NCBI GenBank assembly: GCA_002507565.1
Contig: MOXJ01000006.1
Location: forward strand, 1-64,000
Direction: 5' to 3'
DNA: 64,000 bases
Source: Candidatus Reconcilbacillus cellulovorans
GTDB lineage: Bacteria; Bacillota; Bacilli; Paenibacillales; Reconciliibacillaceae
Numbering within the stretch: position 1 is the stretch's first letter; each line of letters begins with the position of its first letter. A program made the translations under genes and the position numbers. Positions 17,441-26,737 of this stretch are shown one piece after another. The notes below the pieces were generated by a model that ran no database searches, was not told where the DNA came from, and saw only the letters and a list, made by a program, of their open reading frames with translations.

Positions 17441-18625
17441 TCACGCCGGCACGAACCGCGTCGGCACCGAAATCGTCCCCCACTCCGGCCAGCGCGTCAT
17501 CCGGATTTCCCCGGCCACTTCGAAATGTTTCGTCCTGGCCAGAAGCTCCCGCAGCGTGTCGGCCAACATCATTCGGGCCAGCGGAGCGCCCGGACATTGG
17601 TGCGGACCGAGGCCGAACGCGACGTGCTGTTTGATGTTCGGGCGGTTCAAAATAAATTTGTCGCCCTCCGGAAAAACGTCCTCGTCGCGGTTGGCCGAGG
17701 CGAACACGACGGCGATCGGTTCGTCCTTGCGGATCAGGCGGCCGCGGATGACGACATCATGCTTCGCCGTCCGCGCGAACCCGCGATACGGCGTAAACAG
17801 CCGCAAATACTCCTCAACGGCGGCCGGTACCAGTGCGGGATCACGCCGGAGCTGTTCCTGTAAATCGGGATGCTCCGATAGATGGACGACCATGTTACCG
17901 ATAAAAACACTCGGCGCAATCATGCCGACGACGATCAGCTGGCGGACCGTGCCCAGCACCATATCCTCAGGAAGCGGCCTGCCTTCGTGCGTCGCGGCCA
18001 GAAGCGCGGAGGTCACGTCTTCCGCGGGATCCATCGGCTCCGCTTTGCGCATCTCGATAATTTTCCGCGCGATATCGTAAAGCTGGAGGCTCGTCTCTTT
18101 GACGCGCTCGTCGTCGAAATCTTGAAGCGCCCGGTTATAGAGCCGGGTAACCCGCTTAATCTCCATCGACAGGTCGGTCGGCAGGTTGAAAAACCGCGCG
18201 AACACGTATCCGGGCAGTTTCTGGGCGTAATCTTCGCTGATGTCGCCGAATCCGGCGTCGATGAGCGGCTGAAGCAGCTCGACAACGATGTTGCGCACGT
18301 CGGGCGCGAGCCGGTCCATTTTTTCCTTGGTGAAGAACGGATTGAGCGCCTGCCGGTACGGCGTATGTTCCGGCGGATCGAGATGAAGCGGGGGCCGCCG
18401 GCCGGTGAACGCGACTTTCGGAACGACGTTTTGCACCGTCGTCGTAAAGGTATGGTAATCTTTAACGACTCTGACGACGTCTTCATACTTGAACAGCGCC
18501 CAAAAGCCGTTGAACGCGTTGCTGTGCGCTACCGGGCATTCCGCCCTTAGCCGCTTGTACTCTTCGTGCGCGCTGGTGAACGTTTCCGGTGCCGTCGGAT
18601 CGAAGTCGTTCGTCCCGAACGACAT
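17441..18625 (-). CDS. Cytochrome P450, copy B (altered I-helix)
   Basis: This 394-residue P450 is closely related to copy A (2650-3861). The heme loop is FGLGPHQCPG with Cys344, the ExxR pair is Glu272/Arg275 and the segment HLDPPEH is shared. Helix I reads VVGMIAPS (232-239), again without the acid-alcohol pair, so the change is conserved in both copies and is unlikely to be an error. The start ATG follows GAAGGGGG; an upstream in-frame TTG is worse placed. It lies 23 bases after the thiolase start of transcription direction's previous gene end and 38 bases before the CocE-type gene. Electron donors are not encoded nearby. The two copies may act on related substrates or one after the other. 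Confidence 0.93.
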   Translation of the reverse strand: MSFGTNDFDPTAPETFTSAHEEYKRLRAECPVAHSNAFNGFWALFKYEDVVRVVKDYHTFTTTVQNVVPKVAFTGRRPPLHLDPPEHTPYRQALNPFFTKEKMDRLAPDVRNIVVELLQPLIDAGFGDISEDYAQKLPGYVFARFFNLPTDLSMEIKRVTRLYNRALQDFDDERVKETSLQLYDIARKIIEMRKAEPMDPAEDVTSALLAATHEGRPLPEDMVLGTVRQLIVVGMIAPSVFIGNMVVHLSEHPDLQEQLRRDPALVPAAVEEYLRLFTPYRGFARTAKHDVVIRGRLIRKDEPIAVVFASANRDEDVFPEGDKFILNRPNIKQHVAFGLGPHQCPGAPLARMMLADTLRELLARTKHFEVAGEIRMTRWPEWGTISVPTRFVPA

Positions 18626-18648
18626 GCGGATCCCCCTTCCCAAAACGG

Positions 18649-19827
<1,179 letters not shown>

Positions 19828-19862
19828 GCCCATGCCCCCTCGCCCGATCGTGTTTTGGTTTC

Positions 19863-19891
19863 ATTCTAAAACCAGCGGTTCGAACGCGAAA
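19863..19891 (-). promoter_or_regulatory. Candidate sigma-A promoter for the thiolase-led operon
   Basis: On the minus strand TTTCGC and TAGAAT are separated by 17 bases, about 35 bases upstream of the thiolase start. The -10 is close to consensus but the -35 is weak. Its place directly after an intrinsic terminator supports a restart of transcription here. Confidence 0.35.
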
Positions 19892-19906
19892 CGTCCGCGC
19901 CGAGTG

Positions 19907-19952
19907 AAAAAGAGACGCGCAAATCGTCCATTGCAGACGAATCGCCGTCTCT
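19907..19952 (-). terminator. Strong intrinsic terminator behind the malic enzyme gene
   Basis: Directly after the malic enzyme stop codon the minus strand forms a long hairpin: AGAGACGGCGATTCGTC pairs with GACGATTTGCGCGTCTCT across a seven-base loop, with about two mismatches, and is followed by TTTT. It closes the upstream gene group before the thiolase unit. Confidence 0.75.
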
Positions 19953-21404
19953 TCAGCGGTCATCCTGTCCATCGCCGTCGTCCTCGCCGTTCAGATCACG
20001 CGGAATCCGTTTCGCCACCCCCGTCTCGATCGCCGCGCGGATGACGTGAAGGCGGACTTGCTCGACGACTTTCCGGTTGAAGACACTCGGAATGATGTAT
20101 TGCTCGTGCAGCTCGCGGTCGGTGATGATCGACGCGATGGCATGCGCCGCCGCAAGCTTCATTTCTTCGTTGATTTCCGTCGCCCGACAGTCGAGCGCGC
20201 CCCGAAAAATACCCGGAAAACAGAGCGCGTTGTTGATCTGGTTCGGATAATCGGACCGCCCGGTCGCCATGATGCGGACGTAAGGAGCGGCCTCTTCCGG
20301 CATAATTTCCGGTACCGGATTGGCCATCGCGAACACGATCGGATCGCGCGCCATTTTCTGGATGTCCTCCGGACGAAGTACGCCCGGCCCCGACACACCG
20401 ATGAACACGTCCGCTCCCTCGATGACGTCCGACAGCGTTCCCCGACGTCCTTCCGGATTCGTATTCTGCGCGTACCAGGCGTAAATGGGGTTGTCATACT
20501 TTTCACCGCCGTGGATCGCGCCCGACCGCGTCACACCGACGATGTTGCGGACGCCGGCCGCCTGCAAAATTTTTGTGCACGCCACGCCTGCCGCGCCGAC
20601 GCCGCAGACGACGACGCGGAGATCTTCCATTTTTTTGCCGACAATTTTCAACGCGTTGATGAGACCGGCCAACATGACGACGGCCGTACCGTGCTGGTCG
20701 TCGTGGAAAACCGGAATGTCCAGTTCGCGCTTAAGCCGCTCCTCGATCTCGAAACAGCGCGGCGACGAAATGTCCTCCAGATTGATGCCGCCGAACGCCG
20801 GGGCGATCGCTTTGACGATCCTGACGATCTCGTCGGGATCTTTCGTATCGAGACAGATCGGAAACGCGTCGACGTCCGCCATCTGTTTGAAGATCATCGC
20901 CTTGCCTTCCATGACCGGCATGGCGGCCAGCGGCCCGATGTCGCCGAGTCCGAGCACGGCCGTTCCGTCGGTCACGACGGCGACGGTGTTGCGTTTGATC
21001 GTCAGCGTATATGCCTTGGCCGGATCGTCGCGAATCGCCAGACAGACGCGAGCAACGCCCGGCGTGTAGACGCGCGACAGATCGTCGCGGTTTTTGATCG
21101 GCACCTTCAGCTTCGTCTCAATTTTACCGCCGAGATGAAGCAGGAATACCTGGTCGGACACCTGCAGCAGCTTGACGCCCGGGCAGTCGGACAGCCGGCG
21201 TGCCAACCGCTCCTGATGAGTTTCGTCGGCCAGGTCGACGGTAATGTCGCGTACGGTGGCGTCGCGCGAGGAACGAATCATGTCGACCGCCACGACGTCC
21301 GCTCCCGCCTCGTGAAGCACTGACACGACTTCGTAAAACGAAACGCCTTGATCGATCTCCAGTCGGAAAATGGCGCGGTGTCCAGCCTTGTGCGTCGCCG
21401 GCAC
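19953..21404 (-). CDS. NAD(P)-dependent malic enzyme with N-terminal ACT domain
   Basis: This 483-residue protein has an ACT-like regulatory domain (about residues 10-85) followed by a malic enzyme of the short bacterial type. Visible blocks are RVYTPGVARVC, GLGDIGPLAAMPVMEGKA, the metal/substrate region FHDDQHGTAVV, the Rossmann motif CGVGAAGVA and NPVPEI. It converts malate to pyruvate and CO2 in the cytoplasm. ACT domains often bind amino acids or other small effectors, so the enzyme may be allosteric. In this operon it would drain the fumarate released by gentisate cleavage, by way of malate, to pyruvate. The start is a GTG close behind GGGGGGAGG. Its stop touches a strong terminator, so it is the last gene of its transcript. 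Confidence 0.92.
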   Translation of the reverse strand: MPATHKAGHRAIFRLEIDQGVSFYEVVSVLHEAGADVVAVDMIRSSRDATVRDITVDLADETHQERLARRLSDCPGVKLLQVSDQVFLLHLGGKIETKLKVPIKNRDDLSRVYTPGVARVCLAIRDDPAKAYTLTIKRNTVAVVTDGTAVLGLGDIGPLAAMPVMEGKAMIFKQMADVDAFPICLDTKDPDEIVRIVKAIAPAFGGINLEDISSPRCFEIEERLKRELDIPVFHDDQHGTAVVMLAGLINALKIVGKKMEDLRVVVCGVGAAGVACTKILQAAGVRNIVGVTRSGAIHGGEKYDNPIYAWYAQNTNPEGRRGTLSDVIEGADVFIGVSGPGVLRPEDIQKMARDPIVFAMANPVPEIMPEEAAPYVRIMATGRSDYPNQINNALCFPGIFRGALDCRATEINEEMKLAAAHAIASIITDRELHEQYIIPSVFNRKVVEQVRLHVIRAAIETGVAKRIPRDLNGEDDGDGQDDR

Positions 21405-21428
21405 GGTCCTCCCCCCTTCGCGCGGGTC

Positions 21429-21962
21429 TCACACGAGGTAAAGACAATCTCCGATCATGCCGACCGGCCAATGGCCGCATGCAAAGATGTCCATCGCCGG
21501 TTCAACAGGATTCGGCTCCGCGTCGCCGACGGCTTCCTCCCACGCCGTCGCCAGCGCGGCGAAATAAAGCGCCGCACCGACGGCCAGACGGACCGCCTCG
21601 TCGCCGTACGGCGCGAAAACCGTATAGGCGCCGTCGAACACGGCGTGAAACCATTCCGCCGCGCCGTCTTCCAAAATCCCGATCAGCGTTTCGAACCGGC
21701 CGGACGCGTCCGCCGCCTGCCGGATCCGGTTCGGAACGCCGGACAGGAAGGCCCAGAGCGGACTTTCCATCATTGCAACATCTTTCACCAAATCGACGAC
21801 AGCCGCGGCCGCCGCCCATTCAAGGCGAACTTCCTTCACGCCGGCCCTTGCGGCGAATTCACGCGCGGACCGCTCCGCCTCCTTACGCCGCAAGACGCTG
21901 CCGACGGACGAAAACCACCGGATCGACGCCCATTTGTCGGTCGTTTCATTCGTCGGATGCAC
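21429..21962 (-). CDS. Unrecognised 177-residue protein in the catabolic operon
   Basis: I do not recognise a family. The protein is mostly helical by composition, with Ala/Val-rich segments (around residues 45-60 and 120-145) that are too polar to be clear membrane helices, and a C-terminal FACGHWPVGMIGDCLYLV carrying two cysteines and one histidine. The start is a GTG eight bases after AAGGGGGA and overlaps the thioesterase gene by 17 bases, so expression is coupled to it. A malic enzyme follows within 25 bases. The context suggests a helper of the aromatic pathway, but no reaction can be assigned. Longer in-frame versions run through the thioesterase gene out of frame and were rejected. 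Confidence 0.7.
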   Translation of the reverse strand: MHPTNETTDKWASIRWFSSVGSVLRRKEAERSAREFAARAGVKEVRLEWAAAAAVVDLVKDVAMMESPLWAFLSGVPNRIRQAADASGRFETLIGILEDGAAEWFHAVFDGAYTVFAPYGDEAVRLAVGAALYFAALATAWEEAVGDAEPNPVEPAMDIFACGHWPVGMIGDCLYLV

Positions 21963-22377
21963 GGATGGTTCCCCCTTCGCCCAGAAGTGCTCGGCGGATT
22001 TCGTCCGGAATCGGTTCCGACGCGATTTGTCCGCCGATGCCGCGGATCCACGCCCGCACCTCGTATCCTTCCGCAACGAGTTCCCCTTCCCGATAAAAAG
22101 CGTGTGAAACGCGCATCGACTTGTTGCGCACTTCTTCCACGCGCGACACGAGGCGAATGCGGTCGCCGAACGAAAGCGGGCGGCGGAAACGGCAAAGCGC
22201 CTCGACGAGCGGAAAACCGGCGCGTTCATTTAGCAGCCGGCGCGTCGGAAAACCGGCTTTTTCCATCAAGGCATGCGTGCCTTCGTCCATCCATTTGTAA
22301 TAGTTCGGGTAAAACACAATGCCGGCCGCATCCGTTTCCCCGAACCGAACGCGGAATTCCAAAACGTATTCGAGCAT
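21946..22377 (-). CDS. 4-hydroxybenzoyl-CoA thioesterase-type acyl-CoA thioesterase
   Basis: This 143-residue hotdog-fold protein has the 4HBT pattern: RFGETDAAGIVFYPNYYKWMDEG split around catalytic Asp16, then GFPLVEA and SFGDRIRLVSRVEEV. Enzymes of this type free carboxylic acids from aromatic or acyl-CoA thioesters. Here it could release hydroxybenzoate or gentisate from its CoA ester before the ring-cleaving dioxygenase acts. The start ATG follows AAAGGGATGGGAACC; an ATG nine bases earlier is too close to the ribosome site. It lies 16 bases after the PucR-like regulator gene and overlaps the next gene, so it is part of that transcript. Confidence 0.88.
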   Translation of the reverse strand: MLEYVLEFRVRFGETDAAGIVFYPNYYKWMDEGTHALMEKAGFPTRRLLNERAGFPLVEALCRFRRPLSFGDRIRLVSRVEEVRNKSMRVSHAFYREGELVAEGYEVRAWIRGIGGQIASEPIPDEIRRALLGEGGTIRASDE

Positions 22378-22393
22378 GGTTCCCATCCCTTTT

Positions 22394-24598
22394 TTACGGA
22401 CCGTCTCCGAACAAATCGTGGAGTTTGTATGCAAGCATCAAGTTGAACCTCTGCTCCGCGTCGTCGATATCGCGGTCGAGTACCTCGCGGATTTTTTCCA
22501 AGCGGTATTTGAGCGAACTGCGATGAATGAACAGCCGCTCGGCCGTCTCCTTGATATTGCCGTTCGTCTGTAGATAAACGCGAAGCGTTTCAAACAGATC
22601 GGTACTTTTTCCTTTTCCGTAATTCAAAAGAGGATCCAGATACGATTTTATAAACAAGGAAGCAAGACCGGGATCGTCGAGCCGGTACAACACCGCATAG
22701 GCGCCGAGCTCGTCAAACGCCATATGCCGGCGTTCACGGAATCGGTTACGCAACAAAGCCAGAGTCTGGTGAGCCTGCCGGTAACAAAGCGGATAATCTT
22801 CGATGCGGCGCGCTTCCTGGCTGACGCCGAGATAGACGCGGAAGCCGGTGAGCTCTTCGCGGGCGAACCGTTCCGCGCGGTCGCAAAACTTGTCGCGGAA
22901 CGATTCCTTTGCCCGGTCCGCCGGAACGATCACGACGAAATTGGCGTCCTTTCGCGTCAAAAGCACCCCGGGCTCCCGTCGGCGCAAATAATCGCGCAGC
23001 CGGTCCCAAATCCGGTTCCGCGCCTCTTCAATCTCGAACAAATTGTCGCCTTCCCCGTCAGGCCCCCCCGCGGGCTCGAACGCCAGCGCGCCGACGACGT
23101 GCGGCTGCGACACGTCCCAGTCGAACAAATGCGCGTACCGCAAAATCTCGTCGCCGGCCGTCCGCCCGCCTTCAAGCCACTGACTGAAAAAACTGTCCTT
23201 GACTTGTTCCCGGACGTCGAGCACGAGCCGCTGTTTGATGAACTGGACGGCGAACACGTTCAGCGCGTGGTGGACGGTCATCCGCAGCACGACGTCCAGC
23301 CGGTCTTTCGGAAGCAGAATCGCAAGATACCCCAGCGTGTCCGGGCCGGCCGTAATGCGGAAGACGCCGATCTCGCCGTTGCCGTCAACGGCCAGCCAAT
23401 ATTCGGTCTGCAACCCCTCGCGAAGCCGTCGCCTTTGGCCGACCACCGCCTGGACGACTGACCGGCGGATGCCGTCGTCCGCTCCGTGGCAGAACAGTAG
23501 ATGGAAAAACCGGTCGAACAGCCATACCGGAGCGCCCAGCATGCGGGACAGCATACCGGCGATGTTGTCGAACCCTTCGTTTTCCACCGTCTGTTTGACG
23601 AGCTCCTGTTGGCGGGCCATCAACTGTTCGAGCCGCTCCTTGCCCTCTCGCTCGTCGCGGTAAAGCTTCGCGTTTTCGATCAACGCCGACACGTAGCTTG
23701 AGATAAACTGCAAAAAATCGAGTTGGTCTTTCGCGAACGCGGCGCCGTCGCGGGCGACCGCATGCAGGACGCCGATCATTTTCAGGTTGACCATAAGCGG
23801 GATCGTCGTTTCGCGTCCGCCCGGCTTTTCGAGATACGGAAAAAACGCCCGCAAGTCGTATTCGTCCTTCAGGTCGATCCGCTCCGGCGCGTCGTTTTCC
23901 CCGAAAACCGGCGGATGCAGCACGAGACAGTTCGTCCGTTCGTCGTACAGGTACAAAAACACCGCCTTGGCGTTAGTTCCCCTGCCGGCCCGCTCCACGG
24001 CGTTGGCGACGATCTGCTCCAACGACGCGCCGCCGACATAGACGTTTTCTTTCAGCCATTCCAAGCCGCGAATTTTGTTCAGTTCCTGTTCTTTGCGGCG
24101 GACGAGCGTCAGCGCGGTCGCAATATCCTTGCCGTATTCCTCGAACAGTTTGCCCGCTTCCAGAACGAGCGGCACGAACGTGCGGAAGCCGATGACGCAC
24201 AGTCCGAGATCGGCGTCGTTTTCGGAGCGGATTGGAACGGTAAACCATGTCTGGAATTTCTCTTCTTCCAACCTCGACAAAAACGCGCATCGCTCCTTGC
24301 CGTCCACGGCGTCGAACGAACAGAGCGGCTCTTCCAGCACGCGCGGCAGCACGCGGTCGATCGCAATCGGGAACTGCCCGTCGAGACGCTCGGCCTTGCC
24401 GCGCACGGCGACGGGCGCGAGCGTCCCTTCGTTTTTGAGACAGATGGCGACGTAATCGCAAGGGAACTGGTTGCAGAACGAATCGATCAAATACTGCACT
24501 GTTTCGTCCAGCGAATCGAACTGGACCATCCGCCGCGCCGTCTTGCGCAGATGGGATTCGATTTTGTCCATCAGCTGCCGTTCCTTCAGCGCGTCCAT
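22394..24598 (-). CDS. PucR-type transcriptional regulator with GAF domains
   Basis: This 734-residue cytoplasmic regulator has two GAF-like sensor regions (about residues 30-185 and 220-345), a linker helix rich in Glu/Arg (345-375), a middle region typical of PucR/CdaR proteins (about 390-640) and a C-terminal PucR helix-turn-helix. The HTH is seen as TLRVYLQTNGNIKETAERLF followed by IHRSSLKYRLEKI. Relatives activate catabolic operons in response to a small ligand. The start ATG is the first good one after GGGGCGAGG. The gene probably has its own promoter (24632-24659) and is followed by thioesterase, unknown and malic enzyme genes. It is the obvious candidate to control the surrounding gentisate-type pathway. 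Confidence 0.9.
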   Translation of the reverse strand: MDALKERQLMDKIESHLRKTARRMVQFDSLDETVQYLIDSFCNQFPCDYVAICLKNEGTLAPVAVRGKAERLDGQFPIAIDRVLPRVLEEPLCSFDAVDGKERCAFLSRLEEEKFQTWFTVPIRSENDADLGLCVIGFRTFVPLVLEAGKLFEEYGKDIATALTLVRRKEQELNKIRGLEWLKENVYVGGASLEQIVANAVERAGRGTNAKAVFLYLYDERTNCLVLHPPVFGENDAPERIDLKDEYDLRAFFPYLEKPGGRETTIPLMVNLKMIGVLHAVARDGAAFAKDQLDFLQFISSYVSALIENAKLYRDEREGKERLEQLMARQQELVKQTVENEGFDNIAGMLSRMLGAPVWLFDRFFHLLFCHGADDGIRRSVVQAVVGQRRRLREGLQTEYWLAVDGNGEIGVFRITAGPDTLGYLAILLPKDRLDVVLRMTVHHALNVFAVQFIKQRLVLDVREQVKDSFFSQWLEGGRTAGDEILRYAHLFDWDVSQPHVVGALAFEPAGGPDGEGDNLFEIEEARNRIWDRLRDYLRRREPGVLLTRKDANFVVIVPADRAKESFRDKFCDRAERFAREELTGFRVYLGVSQEARRIEDYPLCYRQAHQTLALLRNRFRERRHMAFDELGAYAVLYRLDDPGLASLFIKSYLDPLLNYGKGKSTDLFETLRVYLQTNGNIKETAERLFIHRSSLKYRLEKIREVLDRDIDDAEQRFNLMLAYKLHDLFGDGP

Positions 24599-24631
24599 CG
24601 CGCCTCGCCCCACTTCGGTGGTTTTAATCCC

Positions 24632-24659
24632 ATCATACTTGTCCGTCGGAACGCGGCAA
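24632..24659 (-). promoter_or_regulatory. Candidate sigma-A promoter for the PucR-type regulator gene
   Basis: TTGCCG and TATGAT are 16 bases apart on the minus strand, with the -10 about 34 bases from the regulator's ATG and inside the short gap after the SDR stop. Both hexamers match consensus at four and five of six positions. It would make pucR-thioesterase-unknown-malic enzyme a separate unit. Confidence 0.45.
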
Positions 24660-24671
24660 CGGAAAAGTGTT

Positions 24672-25550
24672 TCACAAAATGGACCGATATGGCTGCTGAA
24701 GCAGGTCCGGATTCGCTGCAACCAAGTCCGCGATTTCCTGTTCCGTCCAGCTTTCGCCGCGTGCTTCGGCTTCGAACGCAGGTTGCGCGAACCGCCACAC
24801 GGAGAGACGATTACCGCCGATAAAAAAGCATTGGCCGCTTACACCGCGCGCTTCGCCGGAGATCAAGTACGCGACGAGCGGCGCGACTTGTTCCGGCCTT
24901 CTGCGCCGCATGAACGCCGCATGTTCCTCGCCGACGAGCTTCACCAGCACGTGCGGCGGAATGCGTTCCGACATGGCGGTCCAGGCGGCGGGAATCACGG
25001 CGTTGACCGCGATGCCGTACTTTTTCAGTTCTGCGCTCCATGTCAGCGTCATCGCGACGAGTCCGCCCTTGGCGGCGGCGTAGTTCGTCTGCCCGGGATT
25101 GCCGGTAAGCCCGGACGCCGCGACCATGTTGACGATACTTCCGCCGCCGCGGGCGATCATGTGCGGAACGGCCGCCCGCGCGCAGAAGAACGCGCCTTTT
25201 AAGTTCGTGTCGATCACTTCGTCGAACGCCTCGTCCGTCATTCGGACGAGCCAGTCGTCGCGCACGACGGCCGCATTGTTGACCAGGGCGTCTACCGCAC
25301 CGAACCGGGCGACGGTCTCTTCGACGATTCGCCGTGCCCCGAGCGGCGTCGCGACTGTTTCTTTCATTGCGAGAAGCCGCCCGTCGTAGGCGGCAAGCGA
25401 CGTCCGAGCCGCTTCAAGCCGCTCTGCATCGATGTCTGCAATCGTCACGCACGCGCCGCGAACGAGTAAATATTCCGCCGTCGCCCGCCCGATCCCGCCG
25501 GCGCCGCCGGTGATCACGACAACGCGGCCCGCCAGATCCGTCCGCGCCAT
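24672..25550 (-). CDS. Short-chain dehydrogenase/reductase (SDR)
   Basis: This 292-residue classical SDR has the nucleotide motif TGGAGGIG (residues 14-21), NNAA where NNAG is usual, a catalytic Ser in MVAASGL and the YAAAK tetrad motif. The C-terminus is longer than in a basic 250-residue SDR and ends with WTEQEIADLV...QQPYRSIL, which resembles (R)-3-hydroxyacyl-CoA dehydrogenases of the multifunctional-enzyme type. It may therefore oxidise a hydroxyacyl-CoA or a ring alcohol, in parallel to the HBD-type enzyme at the head of the operon. The start ATG follows AGGGGG. It lies 30 bases after the gentisate dioxygenase gene. Confidence 0.9.
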   Translation of the reverse strand: MARTDLAGRVVVITGGAGGIGRATAEYLLVRGACVTIADIDAERLEAARTSLAAYDGRLLAMKETVATPLGARRIVEETVARFGAVDALVNNAAVVRDDWLVRMTDEAFDEVIDTNLKGAFFCARAAVPHMIARGGGSIVNMVAASGLTGNPGQTNYAAAKGGLVAMTLTWSAELKKYGIAVNAVIPAAWTAMSERIPPHVLVKLVGEEHAAFMRRRRPEQVAPLVAYLISGEARGVSGQCFFIGGNRLSVWRFAQPAFEAEARGESWTEQEIADLVAANPDLLQQPYRSIL

Positions 25551-25580
25551 GGCCGGCCCCCTGCCTTCGGACGTTCGGAA

Positions 25581-26696
25581 TTACGGCAAAATCGGCTGAA
25601 AAACGTCTTTGACGGTCTGATGTCCTCCGTCGGCCTCATATCGCTCCTGGCGTTCCAGATTGAGCTTTTCCATAATCGGCAGGTCGCTCGCCGAAAACAG
25701 ATAAGCGTCTTCCGATCCGGTGTTGGCATGTTCGTGCCACGTCCACGCCGGAACGACGAACAGGTCGCCGCGGCTCCAGTCGAACCGGACGCCGCCAATA
25801 ACGGTATACCCACTGCCGCGGAACACGTGGTAAATCGTCGAGTGAGTATGACGATGCGCCTTGCCGTGAAAACCGACCGGCAATTTCTGCATCCAGGCCG
25901 CGATGTTCGGAGTCGGGTTTTGCGCCGTGGACGGGTTGATGTATTCGACCGCGACGCCGTCGCATTCGTCGATTTCCAATTCCTGAAGCGACTCGATGGC
26001 TTCCGCCGTACGCTGCCACTTGAATAATCCCAGCGGCGCCGTCTTCGGCGTCCGGTCGGAAATCGGCCGCACCATGCCGCCGGCGTACCGTCTGGCCGAG
26101 TAGTTGTCGGGACGCTCCGGCTGTTGCAGCTGGTCGGGATACGGCTCGAAAAATGTTCCGTCGACCGCATAGATGAACGGAATGTCGAGACAGTCGATCC
26201 AGAACATCGGCTCGTCGCCGGGATGCGAATGCCCGTGCCAAAGTCCGGCCGGCGTCGTCAGAAAATCGCCTTCCTCCATGAACAGCCGCTCGCCTTGTAC
26301 GATCGTATAGGCGCCTTTTCCGCGGGAAATGAACCGCATCGCGCTTTGTGAATGACGATGCGACGGCGCCGTCTCACCAGGCAAAATGAGCTGGACGGCC
26401 GCGTACAGCGTCGGCGTCGCCGAAGCCCATCCCCACGGTTTTTTCCAAGCGAGTCCCGGATTCTGGATATAAATCGCCCGCCGCTCCCCGCCGCGCTCTG
26501 GCGTAAAAATCTGCGTCGCCTCCATCAGCTTCTTGTGTAAAAGCTCCCATTTCCATAAATACGGGACCGCCTGCGGCTTCGGTTCGCGGGGCATCAACTC
26601 CGGAATCGCGTGCCAGAGCGGGCCGAGGTTCAGCCGTTCGAGCTCTCGGGAAAACTCCATCACTTCTCGGCTTTGGAAAAACGCTTGCATTTCCAT
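25581..26696 (-). CDS. Gentisate 1,2-dioxygenase-type double cupin
   Basis: This 371-residue bicupin has likely iron ligands His113, His115 and His154 in SHRHSQSAMRFI and LWHGHSHP, and a family-specific FWIDCLDIPFI. The second cupin carries HRHTHS (281-286) and TWHEH (319-323). The match to gentisate 1,2-dioxygenases is strong, including GKGAYTIVQGER and EEGDFLTTPAGLW. These Fe(II) enzymes open gentisate to maleylpyruvate with O2. 1-hydroxy-2-naphthoate or salicylate dioxygenases are close relatives and remain possible. The start ATG follows GGAGGAGAG; the frame is open far upstream but the extension lies in the DinB and FAH genes. Genes for a DinB protein and a fumarylpyruvate-hydrolase-like enzyme directly upstream complete the ring-cleavage route. 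Confidence 0.92.
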   Translation of the reverse strand: MEMQAFFQSREVMEFSRELERLNLGPLWHAIPELMPREPKPQAVPYLWKWELLHKKLMEATQIFTPERGGERRAIYIQNPGLAWKKPWGWASATPTLYAAVQLILPGETAPSHRHSQSAMRFISRGKGAYTIVQGERLFMEEGDFLTTPAGLWHGHSHPGDEPMFWIDCLDIPFIYAVDGTFFEPYPDQLQQPERPDNYSARRYAGGMVRPISDRTPKTAPLGLFKWQRTAEAIESLQELEIDECDGVAVEYINPSTAQNPTPNIAAWMQKLPVGFHGKAHRHTHSTIYHVFRGSGYTVIGGVRFDWSRGDLFVVPAWTWHEHANTGSEDAYLFSASDLPIMEKLNLERQERYEADGGHQTVKDVFQPILP

Positions 26697-26737
26697 GGGT
26701 CGCTCTCCTCCATTCTTCGCGCCTCCGGCCTTCGGCG

